Below, one piece after another: positions 9,414-19,772 of a stretch of 64,000 nucleotides of DNA. This stretch comes from an uncultured Candidatus Saccharibacteria bacterium (GTDB lineage Bacteria; Patescibacteriota; Saccharimonadia; Saccharimonadales; Saccharimonadaceae), in assembly GCA_946406665.1 (NCBI GenBank), contig CAMJLE010000001.1, positions 1 to 64,000 of the forward strand, in the 5' to 3' direction. A program made the translations under genes and the position numbers. Every line of letters starts with the position of its first letter. Positions within the stretch are counted from its first letter, which is position 1. The notes under the pieces were generated by a model. The model did not search any database, had not been told where the DNA came from, and saw only the letters and a program-made list of their open reading frames with translations.

Positions 9414-10070
9414 TTAATCGTGCGGTTCGGTCGGAGAGTTTTCGGCACGCCATTTTGCGATTTCGCCATGGTTGCCACTGAGTAATACTTCCGGCACGCG
9501 CATGCCGCGGAATTCTTCTGGTCTGGTATATTGCGGATACTCATAATTGTCGCCATCGGAAAAACTCTCGATTTCGGCAGAAGTTTCACCGCCAAGTACG
9601 CCCGGAATCAGACGCACGATTGAATCTATTACCGCCATGGTCGGTATCTCGCCGCCAGTCAAGATAAACTTGCCGATTGATACTTGATAATCTACCAAAG
9701 TAACAATGCGCTCATCGTAGCCTTCATAGTGTGGGCAAACAAAAATATAGTTTTGATTTGCAGTCGCCAGCTCTTTTGCGCGAGCCTGATTCCAGATACG
9801 ACCCTTAGGAGTCATTAATACTACTTTAGCCTCCGAATTTCGCGCCTTTGCGTCTTCGACGGCTGCGAATATCGGCTCAGGCTTTAGCAACATGCCGTCG
9901 CCGCCGCCGTATGGCGTATCGTCTACTTGGCGACGGGGGCCAAGGCCGAATTGGCGCAAATCTATCATTTCGAATTCGACCAGACCACGATCCTGCGCCT
10001 TCCAGAGCATCGACTGGTTGAAAACCTTGTCGAACATTTCTGGAAATAATGTAATTACGGAAATCTTCAT
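9414..10070 (-). CDS. trmD: tRNA (guanine-N(1)-)-methyltransferase TrmD
   Basis: MKISVITLFPEMF, DDTPYGGGDGMLLKPEPIF, HYEGYDERI, SIGKFILTGGEIP. Confidence 0.97.
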   Translation of the reverse strand: MKISVITLFPEMFDKVFNQSMLWKAQDRGLVEFEMIDLRQFGLGPRRQVDDTPYGGGDGMLLKPEPIFAAVEDAKARNSEAKVVLMTPKGRIWNQARAKELATANQNYIFVCPHYEGYDERIVTLVDYQVSIGKFILTGGEIPTMAVIDSIVRLIPGVLGGETSAEIESFSDGDNYEYPQYTRPEEFRGMRVPEVLLSGNHGEIAKWRAENSPTEPHD

Positions 10071-10678
10071 TGTTTTTGGACTTTTACCATGGCAGGGCGA
10101 ATAATTACTCCGTCGTAGTAGTAGCCAGGGCGCAAGGTCTCGCCAATTACTTCTTCTTCGCCGTCACCCTCGACCATCACGGCATCATGTAAGTCAGGAT
10201 TAAAGGCCGAACCGGCTTCGGCCGGTATCTTGGTCAACCCCAGCTCCTTTGTGGTTTTCTCGAAACTTTTGGCTAGGGGACCGAGCGTGTCTGGGTTCGC
10301 CGCAATGGCGCGTTCAATATCGTCTAGCAAGGTTAGTATTTTTTTGACGGTAGCAAATTTTACTGCGTTGCCATATTGCTCTTTTTGAACCTCAGTTTGA
10401 CGGCGGAAGTTTTCGAAATCTGCGCGCGTCCGCTGGAGGTCCTGAATTAGCTCGTTGATTTTATCATTCTGAACGTCATCGACGGTCTTCTTATGATTCT
10501 TCGCAACTTTGGCCGATGTCTCTGCGGCACTGATGACCGCTTCACCAATATCCTCCTCATCACTCTCAGGTTCTTTGCGCGGAGCCGCACTCCCGCCAGG
10601 GCCACCGTTTGGGTTGCGTTTTTCTTTGTCTGACGCTTCGCTTTGTGGCGTTTCGTTATAATCTTGATCTTCATTCAT
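10067..10678 (-). CDS. grpE: co-chaperone GrpE
   Basis: RTRADFENFRRQTE...ALVMVEGDGEEE-type C-terminus; next to hrcA. Confidence 0.92.
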   Translation of the reverse strand: MNEDQDYNETPQSEASDKEKRNPNGGPGGSAAPRKEPESDEEDIGEAVISAAETSAKVAKNHKKTVDDVQNDKINELIQDLQRTRADFENFRRQTEVQKEQYGNAVKFATVKKILTLLDDIERAIAANPDTLGPLAKSFEKTTKELGLTKIPAEAGSAFNPDLHDAVMVEGDGEEEVIGETLRPGYYYDGVIIRPAMVKVQKQ

Positions 10679-11405
10679 AAATAATATCCTCCAACATTAT
10701 GCCAGCATGACGCACGAGCGACATGACGCGTTTATATGATTGCCGAGTTGGGCCAAGCACACCAATATAGCTCCGATCAGAGTATGGCGAGCGAAATCGA
10801 GAAATTATCAAGGATACGTTAGAAGCCTTACCAACAGGATTCTCGGTGCCGATATATACATTGATAGCTTCGTTTGGCTGAACCTCCATTAGCCATGGCT
10901 TTATATTGTCGAGCAATTTACCTACAGCCTGCACCTGCGCGGTCTGCAAAAACTCTGGCTGCGAGAACAGATTGCCGAATCCTGAAATATATATTTGATC
11001 GCCAATAGTCGCTAGGCCAAGATTGCCTGTTAGATTTACGAGACTATCAACGGCAGTACGGATGGCATAGTCTGCGCGAGTTTGCGCCTGAATACGCGTT
11101 GCAAGAGCCCTAGTGGGACGATCTTCTTTTTCGACTCTGTAATTAGGGTTAGTATCCTCTTCGTGGCTAATTTTCTCTTGAAGAGAGTTTACATAAAGTC
11201 GATATCCCGCATCGGTAGGAACGCGACCAGCAGATGTGTGTGGCTGCGTAATATAGCCCATCGCTTCAAGCTTAACCATCTCGGAACGAATGGTGGCCGA
11301 TGAGCAATCAAAAAGCTTCGCTAAAGTAACGCTCCCCACTGGCGTAGCCAGTTCTGCATATTCCTCTATTATTGCGTAAAGAATCTCGCGTTGACGATCT
11401 GTCAT
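10671..11405 (-). CDS. hrcA: heat-inducible transcription repressor HrcA
   Basis: MTDRQREILYAIIEEYAELATPVGS, SSATIRSEMVKLEAMGYITQPHTSAGRVPTDAGYR. Confidence 0.95.
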   Translation of the reverse strand: MTDRQREILYAIIEEYAELATPVGSVTLAKLFDCSSATIRSEMVKLEAMGYITQPHTSAGRVPTDAGYRLYVNSLQEKISHEEDTNPNYRVEKEDRPTRALATRIQAQTRADYAIRTAVDSLVNLTGNLGLATIGDQIYISGFGNLFSQPEFLQTAQVQAVGKLLDNIKPWLMEVQPNEAINVYIGTENPVGKASNVSLIISRFRSPYSDRSYIGVLGPTRQSYKRVMSLVRHAGIMLEDIIYE

Positions 11406-11423
11406 ATCTTTATTTTAGCCCCA

Positions 11424-11450
11424 CTAGCACTCTTGGTCAAGGTTTGCTAA
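11424..11450 (-). promoter_or_regulatory. degenerate CIRCE operator at the hrcA promoter
   Basis: CTAGCACTC-N9-GTTTGCTAA (3 mismatches) overlapping TTGACC-17-TAAAAT on the minus strand. Confidence 0.7.
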
Positions 11451-12596
11451 CTATTCGGTCGTGTAAGATCGGCTCACTGGCATATGGTAATAGGAGCTGG
11501 TTTTCTTGAGATAATCTGCACGCTCGGATGTTTTATGTTTGAGTATGTCTTTATATATATTATTATTTGAAGAATTTTGTTTATTGCCGAGATTATCGTA
11601 GACATAAAACGACTTGCCGAACACTACTGCGTAACCGTCACGTATGTATACTTCTTCGCCTGGGTTAACAATTGAAATTTCTTTTTTGTTAAAGTTGTAC
11701 AGACGACGGATGCCACCGGTATGATATTCCATTACATATTTGCCGTACGTATAAACACCTTCAGCCGCGCTAGCTAAAACATCACCAGTGCTTAAATCGT
11801 ATAGACGATACTCGCTGCTCTCGCGCACAATGATATATTTGCCAAGCACATCTTTCATGCCGTTATAGGCCACATGATTAATATCGTGATAGAAACGGCT
11901 AACTTTATTAGGGATTACTTGATGATTGTCGTTAATAGAAAAGAGCCCATACTCTTCAGTTGCTGGATTGAGGATTGCGTAATATTTACCACTCCCCCAT
12001 TCGAATACGCTCATAGAAAGATAGTCGATACTATTGTCGATGGTAGTCGTAGTGGTCGTGTTGTTTTTTGCATCATAGACAATGAATTTACCATCGTGAA
12101 TGATCATACGCTCGTTCTTAACGATGTCGGCCATCTTTTTGCAATCTTTATGCGTACATTTATACCCCTCGATAGTTGGTAGCGGATCTTCGACATTTTG
12201 GCAGCTCGTATTGTTTTTGTATTCTTCCCTATCGCAACAAGATTTACTAATTGTGCCATCTTTATTCACGCAGCCATCCGTATCTGGCCCGACATTAAGG
12301 CTCTTAACAACTTCGACAATTAGCCAAATAAGTGCCACTGCGATAATAATCCCGAAAATCACCAACGCGACTTTTACGGCAGTATACTTGTTATTTTCAC
12401 GACGAATCGCAGCTTGTTGGCTTTTTAGCGCCTGAGCATTATAGGCCTGCTGAGCGGCAAGCTCTTTTTCGGCTACTTCGCGCGCCGATTCTATGACGCT
12501 CTGCGTGCGTACATTTTCGTAAGCATTTGGATTATTACTTTGGGGCGGATTCTGGTTCTGCGGAAACCCACCGTTATTCGCATTCTGATTGTCCAT
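11451..12596 (-). CDS. hypothetical single-TM membrane protein
   Basis: ORF; Asn/Gln-rich N-terminus, one TM, extracellular-like C-terminal part. Confidence 0.75.
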   Translation of the reverse strand: MDNQNANNGGFPQNQNPPQSNNPNAYENVRTQSVIESAREVAEKELAAQQAYNAQALKSQQAAIRRENNKYTAVKVALVIFGIIIAVALIWLIVEVVKSLNVGPDTDGCVNKDGTISKSCCDREEYKNNTSCQNVEDPLPTIEGYKCTHKDCKKMADIVKNERMIIHDGKFIVYDAKNNTTTTTTIDNSIDYLSMSVFEWGSGKYYAILNPATEEYGLFSINDNHQVIPNKVSRFYHDINHVAYNGMKDVLGKYIIVRESSEYRLYDLSTGDVLASAAEGVYTYGKYVMEYHTGGIRRLYNFNKKEISIVNPGEEVYIRDGYAVVFGKSFYVYDNLGNKQNSSNNNIYKDILKHKTSERADYLKKTSSYYHMPVSRSYTTE

Positions 12597-12622
12597 AACT
12601 GTTTTTATTATATAATATTTTC

Positions 12623-13348
12623 ATGGATGAGAAAATTGAAATCATTAAAAAGTGGCTCGGCACGGGCAGTATTAATGTGTTCGGCATGCCATTTTCCGGC
12701 AAAGACACGGTCGGAGTGCATCTCGCTGAAGTTCTTGGTGCAAAGTTTCTAAGTTCGGGAATTATCATCCGAGCGGTCGAAGACGAAGATAAGGAAATGA
12801 AGAAAGAGACTGATTCTGGCCAATTAATAAATTCCGATAAATTTCGCTCTATCATCTTGCCATATTTCGCAAAGGACGAACTATCCAACTATGCGCTCGT
12901 CTTAAGCAGCGTAGGTCGATGGGCGGGCGAAGAATACGACGTAATCGAACACGCGCAGAACTCTGGGCATCCAATCAAAGCTGCAATTTTGCTTAATCTC
13001 TCCGAAGCAGAAGTCAGAGCACGCTGGAATGAAAGCAAAAATCTTCAAGATCGCGGAGATCGCATCGATGATCGCGACGAGAAGGTTTTAGATACGCGAA
13101 TTAATGAATTTCTAAACAAGACTATACCGGTAATCGAGACTTATCAAAAACGCGGGTTAATAGTGCCCGTTATGGCGACCGGATCTAGAGATGAGGTTTT
13201 CGCAAACGTAATCGACGCACTGGTTCGTCTAGCGCACAACGAAGAGCGCAAAGTCACCATGCTCGACGAAAGTCGCAACATTGCCAATAGTGTAGGTGAA
13301 ATTAATATTCGCGAAACAGCCGAACAAACGGAAGAGACTGAAAATTAA
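12623..13348 (+). CDS. adenylate kinase-like nucleoside monophosphate kinase
   Basis: P-loop-like NVFGMPFSGKDTVGVHLAEVLGAKFLSSG; R-rich lid-like RGDRIDDRDE. Confidence 0.75.
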   Translation: MDEKIEIIKKWLGTGSINVFGMPFSGKDTVGVHLAEVLGAKFLSSGIIIRAVEDEDKEMKKETDSGQLINSDKFRSIILPYFAKDELSNYALVLSSVGRWAGEEYDVIEHAQNSGHPIKAAILLNLSEAEVRARWNESKNLQDRGDRIDDRDEKVLDTRINEFLNKTIPVIETYQKRGLIVPVMATGSRDEVFANVIDALVRLAHNEERKVTMLDESRNIANSVGEINIRETAEQTEETEN

Positions 13349-15123
13349 TCTCTTTTGAGCATCACCGTAAACGCCTCGCTCGGAATATCTACTTTTCCGA
13401 AGCGCTTCATGCGCGCTTTGCCGCGTTTTTGTTTCTCCATCAGTTTTGCCTTTCGGTCGCGATCGCCAGTATGAATCTTTACCGTAACGTCTTTACGAAA
13501 AGCGCCAAGCGTTTCGCGCGCAATAATACGCGCACCGATTGCCGCCTGCAACGCAACTTCGAAATTCTGGCGCGGAATTACTTCTTTGAGCTTTTTTGTG
13601 ACCGTACGGCCGATACTGTCAGCTTCGCTTCGGTGCGCCATCACGCTTAGGGCATCAACGCGCTCGCCGGCCACTAGGAAATCTACGCGTACAAGATCCT
13701 CGGCATAATATCCGCCAAGCTCATAATTGAAAGAAGCATACCCGGAGGTTGCTGATTTGAGTTGATCGTAGAAGTCTGTCAGCAAGTTTGCCATTGGCGC
13801 TTCAAAATCGATAACGGCGCGTGTGTCAATATATGAGATATTTTTCTGGATGCCTCGCTTGCCGACAATTAACTCGAGAATTGGGCCTATGTATTCTTTC
13901 GGCGTAATAATTTCACCTTTCGCCCACGGCTCGCGAATCTCTGCGATTTTGCTCACATCGGGCAAGTCGGAAGCAGAGCGAATATCCAGCTGCTCACCAT
14001 TCGTTAGTGTTACATGATAGTCGGTCGATGGGTTCGTAATAATTAAATCAAGCTTGAATTCGCGCTCAAGACGTTCGCGAATGATATCCATATGCAATAA
14101 TCCCAGAAATCCAATACGAAGCCCGAAGCCAAGCACGGGCGAATTTTCCGGCTCGTACTGCAACGCTGAATCGCTAAGGGATAGTTTTTCGAGCGCCTCC
14201 TTTAGATCTTTGTATTGATCATTGCTGACTGGAAAAAATCCCGCATAGACAAATGGGCGAACATTTTTGTAGCCGGGGAGCGCAGAGCTAGCTTTTTGTT
14301 TCGTCAATGTAACAGTATCGCCCACTCGTGCTTCGCGAGTAGCCTTAAGATTAGTGACAATATAGCCAATCTCGCCGTCTTTTAGTTGACCGCGGGGGGA
14401 CATTTTAGGATTAAGCACGCCAACTTCTAGTGCAATGTCATTCGAGCCGGTAGCCATCATGTGAATGTTGGCATTTTTGGGGAGATTGCCACTAAACATG
14501 CGGATATACAACACGACGCCACGATAATCGTCGAAGTAACTATCAAAAATCAGTGCCTTCACCTCGTCGGAGTTCGATTCTTTTGGCGCCGGCACTTTTT
14601 CAATGATTGCATTAAGAACCGCCTCAACATTCTCGCCGGTCTTTGCAGATACTTTTATGATGTCTGACTCTTCGCAGCCTAATAGATTAATAATTTCCGC
14701 AGTGACACGCGGAACATCGCTAGCTGGTAAATCTATTTTATTGATGACGGGGATAATATATAAGTCTTGCTCGAGTGCGAGATAGACATTAGCTAGAGTC
14801 TGAGCCTGAATGCCCTGAGTGGCATCGACCACCAAAATCGCACCCTCAACGGCCTGAAGACTACGCGATACTTCATAAGAAAAGTCGACATGCCCTGGCG
14901 TATCAATCAAATTCAGAGTATATTCTTTATACTTCATGCAAACTGGCGCAAGCTTAATTGTGATTCCCTTCTCGCGCTCCAGCTCCATCGAATCCAGTAA
15001 CTGAGATTTCATCTCGCGTTTTGCGACCGTACCGGTTATTTCAAGCATGCGGTCAGCTAACGTCGATTTGCCATGATCGATGTGCGCAATGATACAAAAA
15101 TTACGGATTTTATCTTTATCCAT
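13345..15123 (-). CDS. lepA: elongation factor 4 (LepA)
   Basis: IAHIDHGKSTLADRMLE, DTPGHVDFSYEVSRSL, NKIDLP, KVDIPSEAF C-terminus. Confidence 0.97.
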   Translation of the reverse strand: MDKDKIRNFCIIAHIDHGKSTLADRMLEITGTVAKREMKSQLLDSMELEREKGITIKLAPVCMKYKEYTLNLIDTPGHVDFSYEVSRSLQAVEGAILVVDATQGIQAQTLANVYLALEQDLYIIPVINKIDLPASDVPRVTAEIINLLGCEESDIIKVSAKTGENVEAVLNAIIEKVPAPKESNSDEVKALIFDSYFDDYRGVVLYIRMFSGNLPKNANIHMMATGSNDIALEVGVLNPKMSPRGQLKDGEIGYIVTNLKATREARVGDTVTLTKQKASSALPGYKNVRPFVYAGFFPVSNDQYKDLKEALEKLSLSDSALQYEPENSPVLGFGLRIGFLGLLHMDIIRERLEREFKLDLIITNPSTDYHVTLTNGEQLDIRSASDLPDVSKIAEIREPWAKGEIITPKEYIGPILELIVGKRGIQKNISYIDTRAVIDFEAPMANLLTDFYDQLKSATSGYASFNYELGGYYAEDLVRVDFLVAGERVDALSVMAHRSEADSIGRTVTKKLKEVIPRQNFEVALQAAIGARIIARETLGAFRKDVTVKIHTGDRDRKAKLMEKQKRGKARMKRFGKVDIPSEAFTVMLKRD

Positions 15124-15177
15124 GCGTATATTTTACCACGACAGGGGCGGATTACCGAATTCGCCAACTCTGAATCG

Positions 15178-16587
15178 CTACTCGCGACAAAATGAAACTG
15201 TTTTATCGTAAACCTTTTCCGGCATTGTCCAATCTTCAAAGATTGGCTCCTGTACGAAATTATCTATCGGGTATGCTTTTTCGAGGTTCTTTTTTCTATC
15301 TACGCACACTTCGGAGTCGGTCGAATTCTTAATAGTTTGAAGCTGCGGCGCAATTGCGCGGTAGTAGCTAAAGGCAATGCATGTGCGATAGATCACCGCG
15401 AAAGTGCTAGCGCAAATTAATACAGCCATAAACACCATTGCCAACTTTTTATTTATTTTCTTATAGTCAAATTCTCTAAAGTAGTGATAGAAAATATAAA
15501 GGACTAATATTATTCCAGTTATGTGCGCAGGAAAATATAGGCGAGTAAGCTGTTTAATTTGCGAAACGGAAAGCCAATACGCAAACATGAAAGAAACTAG
15601 TGCAATTATCGTTCGCTTCTCTGCTATTGTCCATTTCTTAAACTTAACCCGCCAATGTTTTTCGGTAAGCATAACGATTGCTCCACAGAGAATTATAGGT
15701 AGATATAGCGGTCCAACTATATTATTGAAGTTTGATACCATATGGCCAATTATCTTTGCGAAACTCTTTGCTGGCGACGTCATAATGTCCGAGATGCTAA
15801 CATAGTCGTACATCAAAGTATAATTACTGTTCGTATAGCCGGAAACGCCGGGCCCAACGATATAGCAAAAAGCTACACCAATCATTAATCCGACTAGCGC
15901 CGCAATCTTCCATCCCCTGAGATTTTGGCTAATTACATTTTTTTGTTTTTCGATAAAACGTAAATATAGATAGTACAAAATATATGCTAGTAAGAACGCA
16001 ATTGGAGTTAGATTATGCGAGATGCCAAACATAAAGCCGGCAACAAGCATCCAAATCGAGAATAGCCAACTATGTTCGCGCTTTTTATAGACATTATTGA
16101 TAAATGGCAGACAAAATAGTACCGTAGCGATGCCAATAAATAGGTAATTATTGATTAAAGAAAAGCCCCGATATAGCACTTTTGCATGGGCGCTATATAT
16201 GAGAATAACGAAGAGCATATTTGCAATAATTGCGTCTTTTATGTGCAGATGCGGCCTGCGCCGAAATATATACAAAAGAATAACATACGCAAAGACGACA
16301 ACGAGTGCGATATTCAGAAGCCTAAAAACAAAATTACTGAAGCTGCCCTCGAATGAAGTATAGGAATAATACTTTATGATTACATATTGATAAGCGTCAC
16401 TGGCACGTCCGCTCCATTTAAACCAGCTGGCCGCGCTCTCGATTACATTTGGCGTCTGATTTGCACCTTGCGCCATATCTTCGCCCGATGTTGTCATCAG
16501 AAAATACGAATTAACAAAGAATAGCACCGGCAATACATATAGCAGTATTGCTATGATTTTATTCCGTTTTCGGGCTTTATTTTTCAT
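15178..16587 (-). CDS. polytopic membrane protein (DUF6056-like/glycosyltransferase-like)
   Basis: 469 aa with many TM segments; family assignment tentative. Confidence 0.6.
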   Translation of the reverse strand: MKNKARKRNKIIAILLYVLPVLFFVNSYFLMTTSGEDMAQGANQTPNVIESAASWFKWSGRASDAYQYVIIKYYSYTSFEGSFSNFVFRLLNIALVVVFAYVILLYIFRRRPHLHIKDAIIANMLFVILIYSAHAKVLYRGFSLINNYLFIGIATVLFCLPFINNVYKKREHSWLFSIWMLVAGFMFGISHNLTPIAFLLAYILYYLYLRFIEKQKNVISQNLRGWKIAALVGLMIGVAFCYIVGPGVSGYTNSNYTLMYDYVSISDIMTSPAKSFAKIIGHMVSNFNNIVGPLYLPIILCGAIVMLTEKHWRVKFKKWTIAEKRTIIALVSFMFAYWLSVSQIKQLTRLYFPAHITGIILVLYIFYHYFREFDYKKINKKLAMVFMAVLICASTFAVIYRTCIAFSYYRAIAPQLQTIKNSTDSEVCVDRKKNLEKAYPIDNFVQEPIFEDWTMPEKVYDKTVSFCRE

Positions 16588-17394
16588 CTACTTTAATAAC
16601 GAAAAGATTATCACTAGGATAGCCACAACGACGCGATACCAACCGAATGTCTCGAGAGAACCCTCTTTTTTGAGATAATTCATGACGAATTTTATTGCGA
16701 TCAGCCCAACAATAAAGGCGACAACGTTTGCGATTAATAGCGTTAGCCAATTTTCTGCGATATATGTACGCGAAGAACTGCTAAGAAGGCTCTTCAGGAT
16801 TACGCCCGCCATTACCACTATGCTAACTAGGAATGAATAATCGGCGGCCGACTTATTGTCCATACCGGCCACACGGCCAGCAATTATCGTCGTACCAGAA
16901 CGCGAAGTTCCAGGTATCAGTGCGAAACATTGCGCAACGCCAATCGCTAATGCCTTCTTGGGCGTAAGCTCTTTTTCGCTTTTAATTTTTTTGCACTTCG
17001 GCAGCTTTTTGATAACAATCATCACAATACCGACTAGCGCCATCATCGTCGCAATTACCGGCAAACTCGAGAAGAACGGACTACTATCGATTAAATCATT
17101 AAGCAGTAGTGCCGCAATCACGACGGGAATGCAGGTCAAAATAACGTTGAGGGCGAATTTGTAGTTATGTTCCACGAAAATTTCACGCAATATCTCGACA
17201 ATTCGCTTGCGATAATAAATCAGTAAGACTAACCACGTACCGAGATTAATGAATTCCAAAAATAGGTGAAAGCTTTCAGGATCGGCACTGACGATATTGC
17301 GCATTATTTCAAGATGCCCGGAACTTGAAACTGGAATAAATTCCGTCAGACCCTGCGTTAAACCGAGCCAAATCGATTGCCACTTCCCTATCAT
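16588..17394 (-). CDS. uppP: undecaprenyl-diphosphatase UppP/BacA
   Basis: GLTQGLTEFIPVSSSGHLEI, ALIPGTSRSGTTI. Confidence 0.96.
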   Translation of the reverse strand: MIGKWQSIWLGLTQGLTEFIPVSSSGHLEIMRNIVSADPESFHLFLEFINLGTWLVLLIYYRKRIVEILREIFVEHNYKFALNVILTCIPVVIAALLLNDLIDSSPFFSSLPVIATMMALVGIVMIVIKKLPKCKKIKSEKELTPKKALAIGVAQCFALIPGTSRSGTTIIAGRVAGMDNKSAADYSFLVSIVVMAGVILKSLLSSSSRTYIAENWLTLLIANVVAFIVGLIAIKFVMNYLKKEGSLETFGWYRVVVAILVIIFSLLK

Positions 17395-18452
17395 TTTGCT
17401 TCATACCTCCCTGTATGTTTTTTGCCGTCATATATTAAAGTTGGAATACCTTTTGCATGAATGTCGTTTACGACGATATTGTTATTTTTGCTGATGATCT
17501 CATCGATTGCATCTGAAGTTACGCGCTCCGATATTTCATTAATAGCCTTGTCATCTAGTCCGAATTCTTTTAGCCACTGCTTGATAATTCCCCGCATCTG
17601 TTCGCTGGAATAATAATCATTTATGGCATCGAGCCATGCGCCACGTTCTGGGTCTTTTTCGGTATAGATTCGCTTCAGTATTTTGAATGCGATTGATTCC
17701 GTCGTAGTGTTTTGTTCTTTCTCGTTTACGGCATAGACATAACGTGCAATCAGTTCCGAATTAGGATATTTAAACTTGCCGTCGTTATCTTGAATTGGAA
17801 ATACTACCAATTTTACGTCGTATTTCTCGAAGAAGCCAGAATCTAGCTGAGCTTGAAATGATTGCTTACAGACAATGCACCCCGGGTCGTAAAAATCGAT
17901 CGCTGCCGGTTTACCCTCATTTTTGATTTCTACGGCAGTTACGTCGAAATTGCTGGGATTCCAATCGCGAAACTTGTCTGGAATTGCGCCAAATATCTCG
18001 CCCCAATCACTAAACCATAGGCCGATATATTCTACCGGGTTGCTAGCTTCTGTATTATTGTCAATACTGCAAACCTCTGAACCAAGCGAGCACGCCTCGG
18101 CATGCTTGACGTTGCAAGTACCAAGTGAATATAGGGCGAGGCCAGCTTTTGCCCCTTCTACGAGCGACCAGACTGTAATAATGACGATTAGAATTGAGCC
18201 AGCCTCAATTGCCGCCGAGACTGGCTTGACCCATTTCGGATGACGAATGATTAGTTTGCTTAGGACGGTATTTTTTACATCGTCGCCAAATCCCGTCTCG
18301 CATTTTTGGAGAGTTACGCGCTTGCCGACGCAACCCCACGATTTTTTCAGGGTTTTTAGGTATTGCTTGCCAACTTTTGGTTTGAAGATTGAAATAAATG
18401 CGACAAAAATACCAATAATTGCGAGAATAATAAACGCCGCTATACAGACCAT
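17391..18452 (-). CDS. multi-TM protein with thioredoxin-like CxxC domain
   Basis: AIDFYDPGCIVCKQSFQAQ and GIPTLIYDGKKHTGRYE. Confidence 0.65.
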   Translation of the reverse strand: MVCIAAFIILAIIGIFVAFISIFKPKVGKQYLKTLKKSWGCVGKRVTLQKCETGFGDDVKNTVLSKLIIRHPKWVKPVSAAIEAGSILIVIITVWSLVEGAKAGLALYSLGTCNVKHAEACSLGSEVCSIDNNTEASNPVEYIGLWFSDWGEIFGAIPDKFRDWNPSNFDVTAVEIKNEGKPAAIDFYDPGCIVCKQSFQAQLDSGFFEKYDVKLVVFPIQDNDGKFKYPNSELIARYVYAVNEKEQNTTTESIAFKILKRIYTEKDPERGAWLDAINDYYSSEQMRGIIKQWLKEFGLDDKAINEISERVTSDAIDEIISKNNNIVVNDIHAKGIPTLIYDGKKHTGRYEAK

Positions 18453-19615
18453 TAGCCCAACATCCTTTCGAAGACCTCTATCGTCTTATCGATATCCTCG
18501 GGACGAATGTGGTATCCCATCGAAAAACGAATTAGTGGCGGATAATGTTTGACGTGATCGAGATAGTAGTGAACGCAGAAATATCCAGTCCGCGCCATGA
18601 TGCCCTCGTTGGACAACGCTCCGCCAACTAGATGAGAATCAAGACCGTCAATATAGAAGGAAATGGTCGGGTTCGGTTCGCTATTTACCAGATGAATCCG
18701 CTCTTGGCCGCTTAAATAATCAAACAGGCGCTCATACTGGCGATGAAAGTTTTCTTTATCCGCCTTCGAGATACCATTAAGCCACTTGATAGCTTCACCG
18801 AAAGCGACAATTTCACCCCAAGCTTGCAGCCCGGACTCGAACTTCGTATAGGCATGATTAGCCGACTCGGCGGACAGCTTATAACTGTCTTTGTCTACAT
18901 CGTCGACCATACCGCCACCGATAAAGCTCGTCTCAATTTTCTTAAACAAATCGCGGCGGACAATCATAAAGCCGAGCGATGGACCATACATTTTATGCGC
19001 CGAGCTACAGATAGCATCGGCCTCGGTTTTGTACAAGATTTCTGGACTATGCGCGAGTGCCTGCGCGGCGTCGACGATAATCACACCTTTTTGCTTATGA
19101 ACTTTTTTGATTAGCTCCTTAATATTGCTTAGTTGGCGGCCATCAATATTCGATGCGCAGTTCACAACAACGAGTGCCTTCGTGAAATCGTAATCGTCGA
19201 GCTCGATTGAGCCGTCTTCTTCGCGCACCATAACCTCGCGCGGAATGCCGTGGCGCTTCGCGAAAGTCATCGTGGAGAGGAATGGCGAATTATGCTCAAT
19301 ATCAGACGTGACGACTTTTTCGAAGATTCCATCTTTGAACTGATCGAGCAAAAGATTAATGCCGTATGTAGTATTAAGCGTGAATGAAACTGAATAATCT
19401 TTTGACTTGAGTTTGAGGTATTTCAAAATGAGCGCACGGGTTTCCTCGACCAACTCATCAGTTTCTCGGCCCCAGGCATATTTTACGCGCTCGCCGCAGG
19501 AATTATGTTGCGTATAGTAGCGATTTAGTGCGTCGATTACTGGTCGCGGGCGCAAAGATTGGCACGCAGAGTCTAGATACACATCGCCATCGGATAGATA
19601 GTCAAAATCTTTCAC
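18452..19615 (-). CDS. class V aminotransferase / cysteine desulfurase-like (SufS/IscS-type) PLP enzyme
   Basis: YLDSACQSLRPRPVIDAL, VDAAQALAHSPE, CSSAHKMYGPSLGFMIV (PLP Lys). Confidence 0.85.
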   Translation of the reverse strand: MKDFDYLSDGDVYLDSACQSLRPRPVIDALNRYYTQHNSCGERVKYAWGRETDELVEETRALILKYLKLKSKDYSVSFTLNTTYGINLLLDQFKDGIFEKVVTSDIEHNSPFLSTMTFAKRHGIPREVMVREEDGSIELDDYDFTKALVVVNCASNIDGRQLSNIKELIKKVHKQKGVIIVDAAQALAHSPEILYKTEADAICSSAHKMYGPSLGFMIVRRDLFKKIETSFIGGGMVDDVDKDSYKLSAESANHAYTKFESGLQAWGEIVAFGEAIKWLNGISKADKENFHRQYERLFDYLSGQERIHLVNSEPNPTISFYIDGLDSHLVGGALSNEGIMARTGYFCVHYYLDHVKHYPPLIRFSMGYHIRPEDIDKTIEVFERMLG

Positions 19616-19694
19616 TCACACCTCCTTAGTACTTTTACTAGTATATCATCCTTTGGGCTCGGCTGACCATAGAAGCTAAGAAAAAACCTTCGTC

Positions 19695-19723
19695 TTGAAT
19701 AATCTCTGCTTTTGTGATATAAT
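19695..19723 (+). promoter_or_regulatory. sigma70-type promoter TTGAAT-17-TATAAT
   Basis: TTGAAT 19695-19700, TATAAT 19718-19723. Confidence 0.7.
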
Positions 19724-19772
19724 ATAAGAATGTCGCAATAGTCAAGCAGTATTCGCAGAAGGAGGAAGAAAA

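Noticed and set aside
9407-9595. Minus-strand ORF overlapping the trmD 3' end
   Set aside because: Out-of-frame shadow of trmD, no supporting signals.
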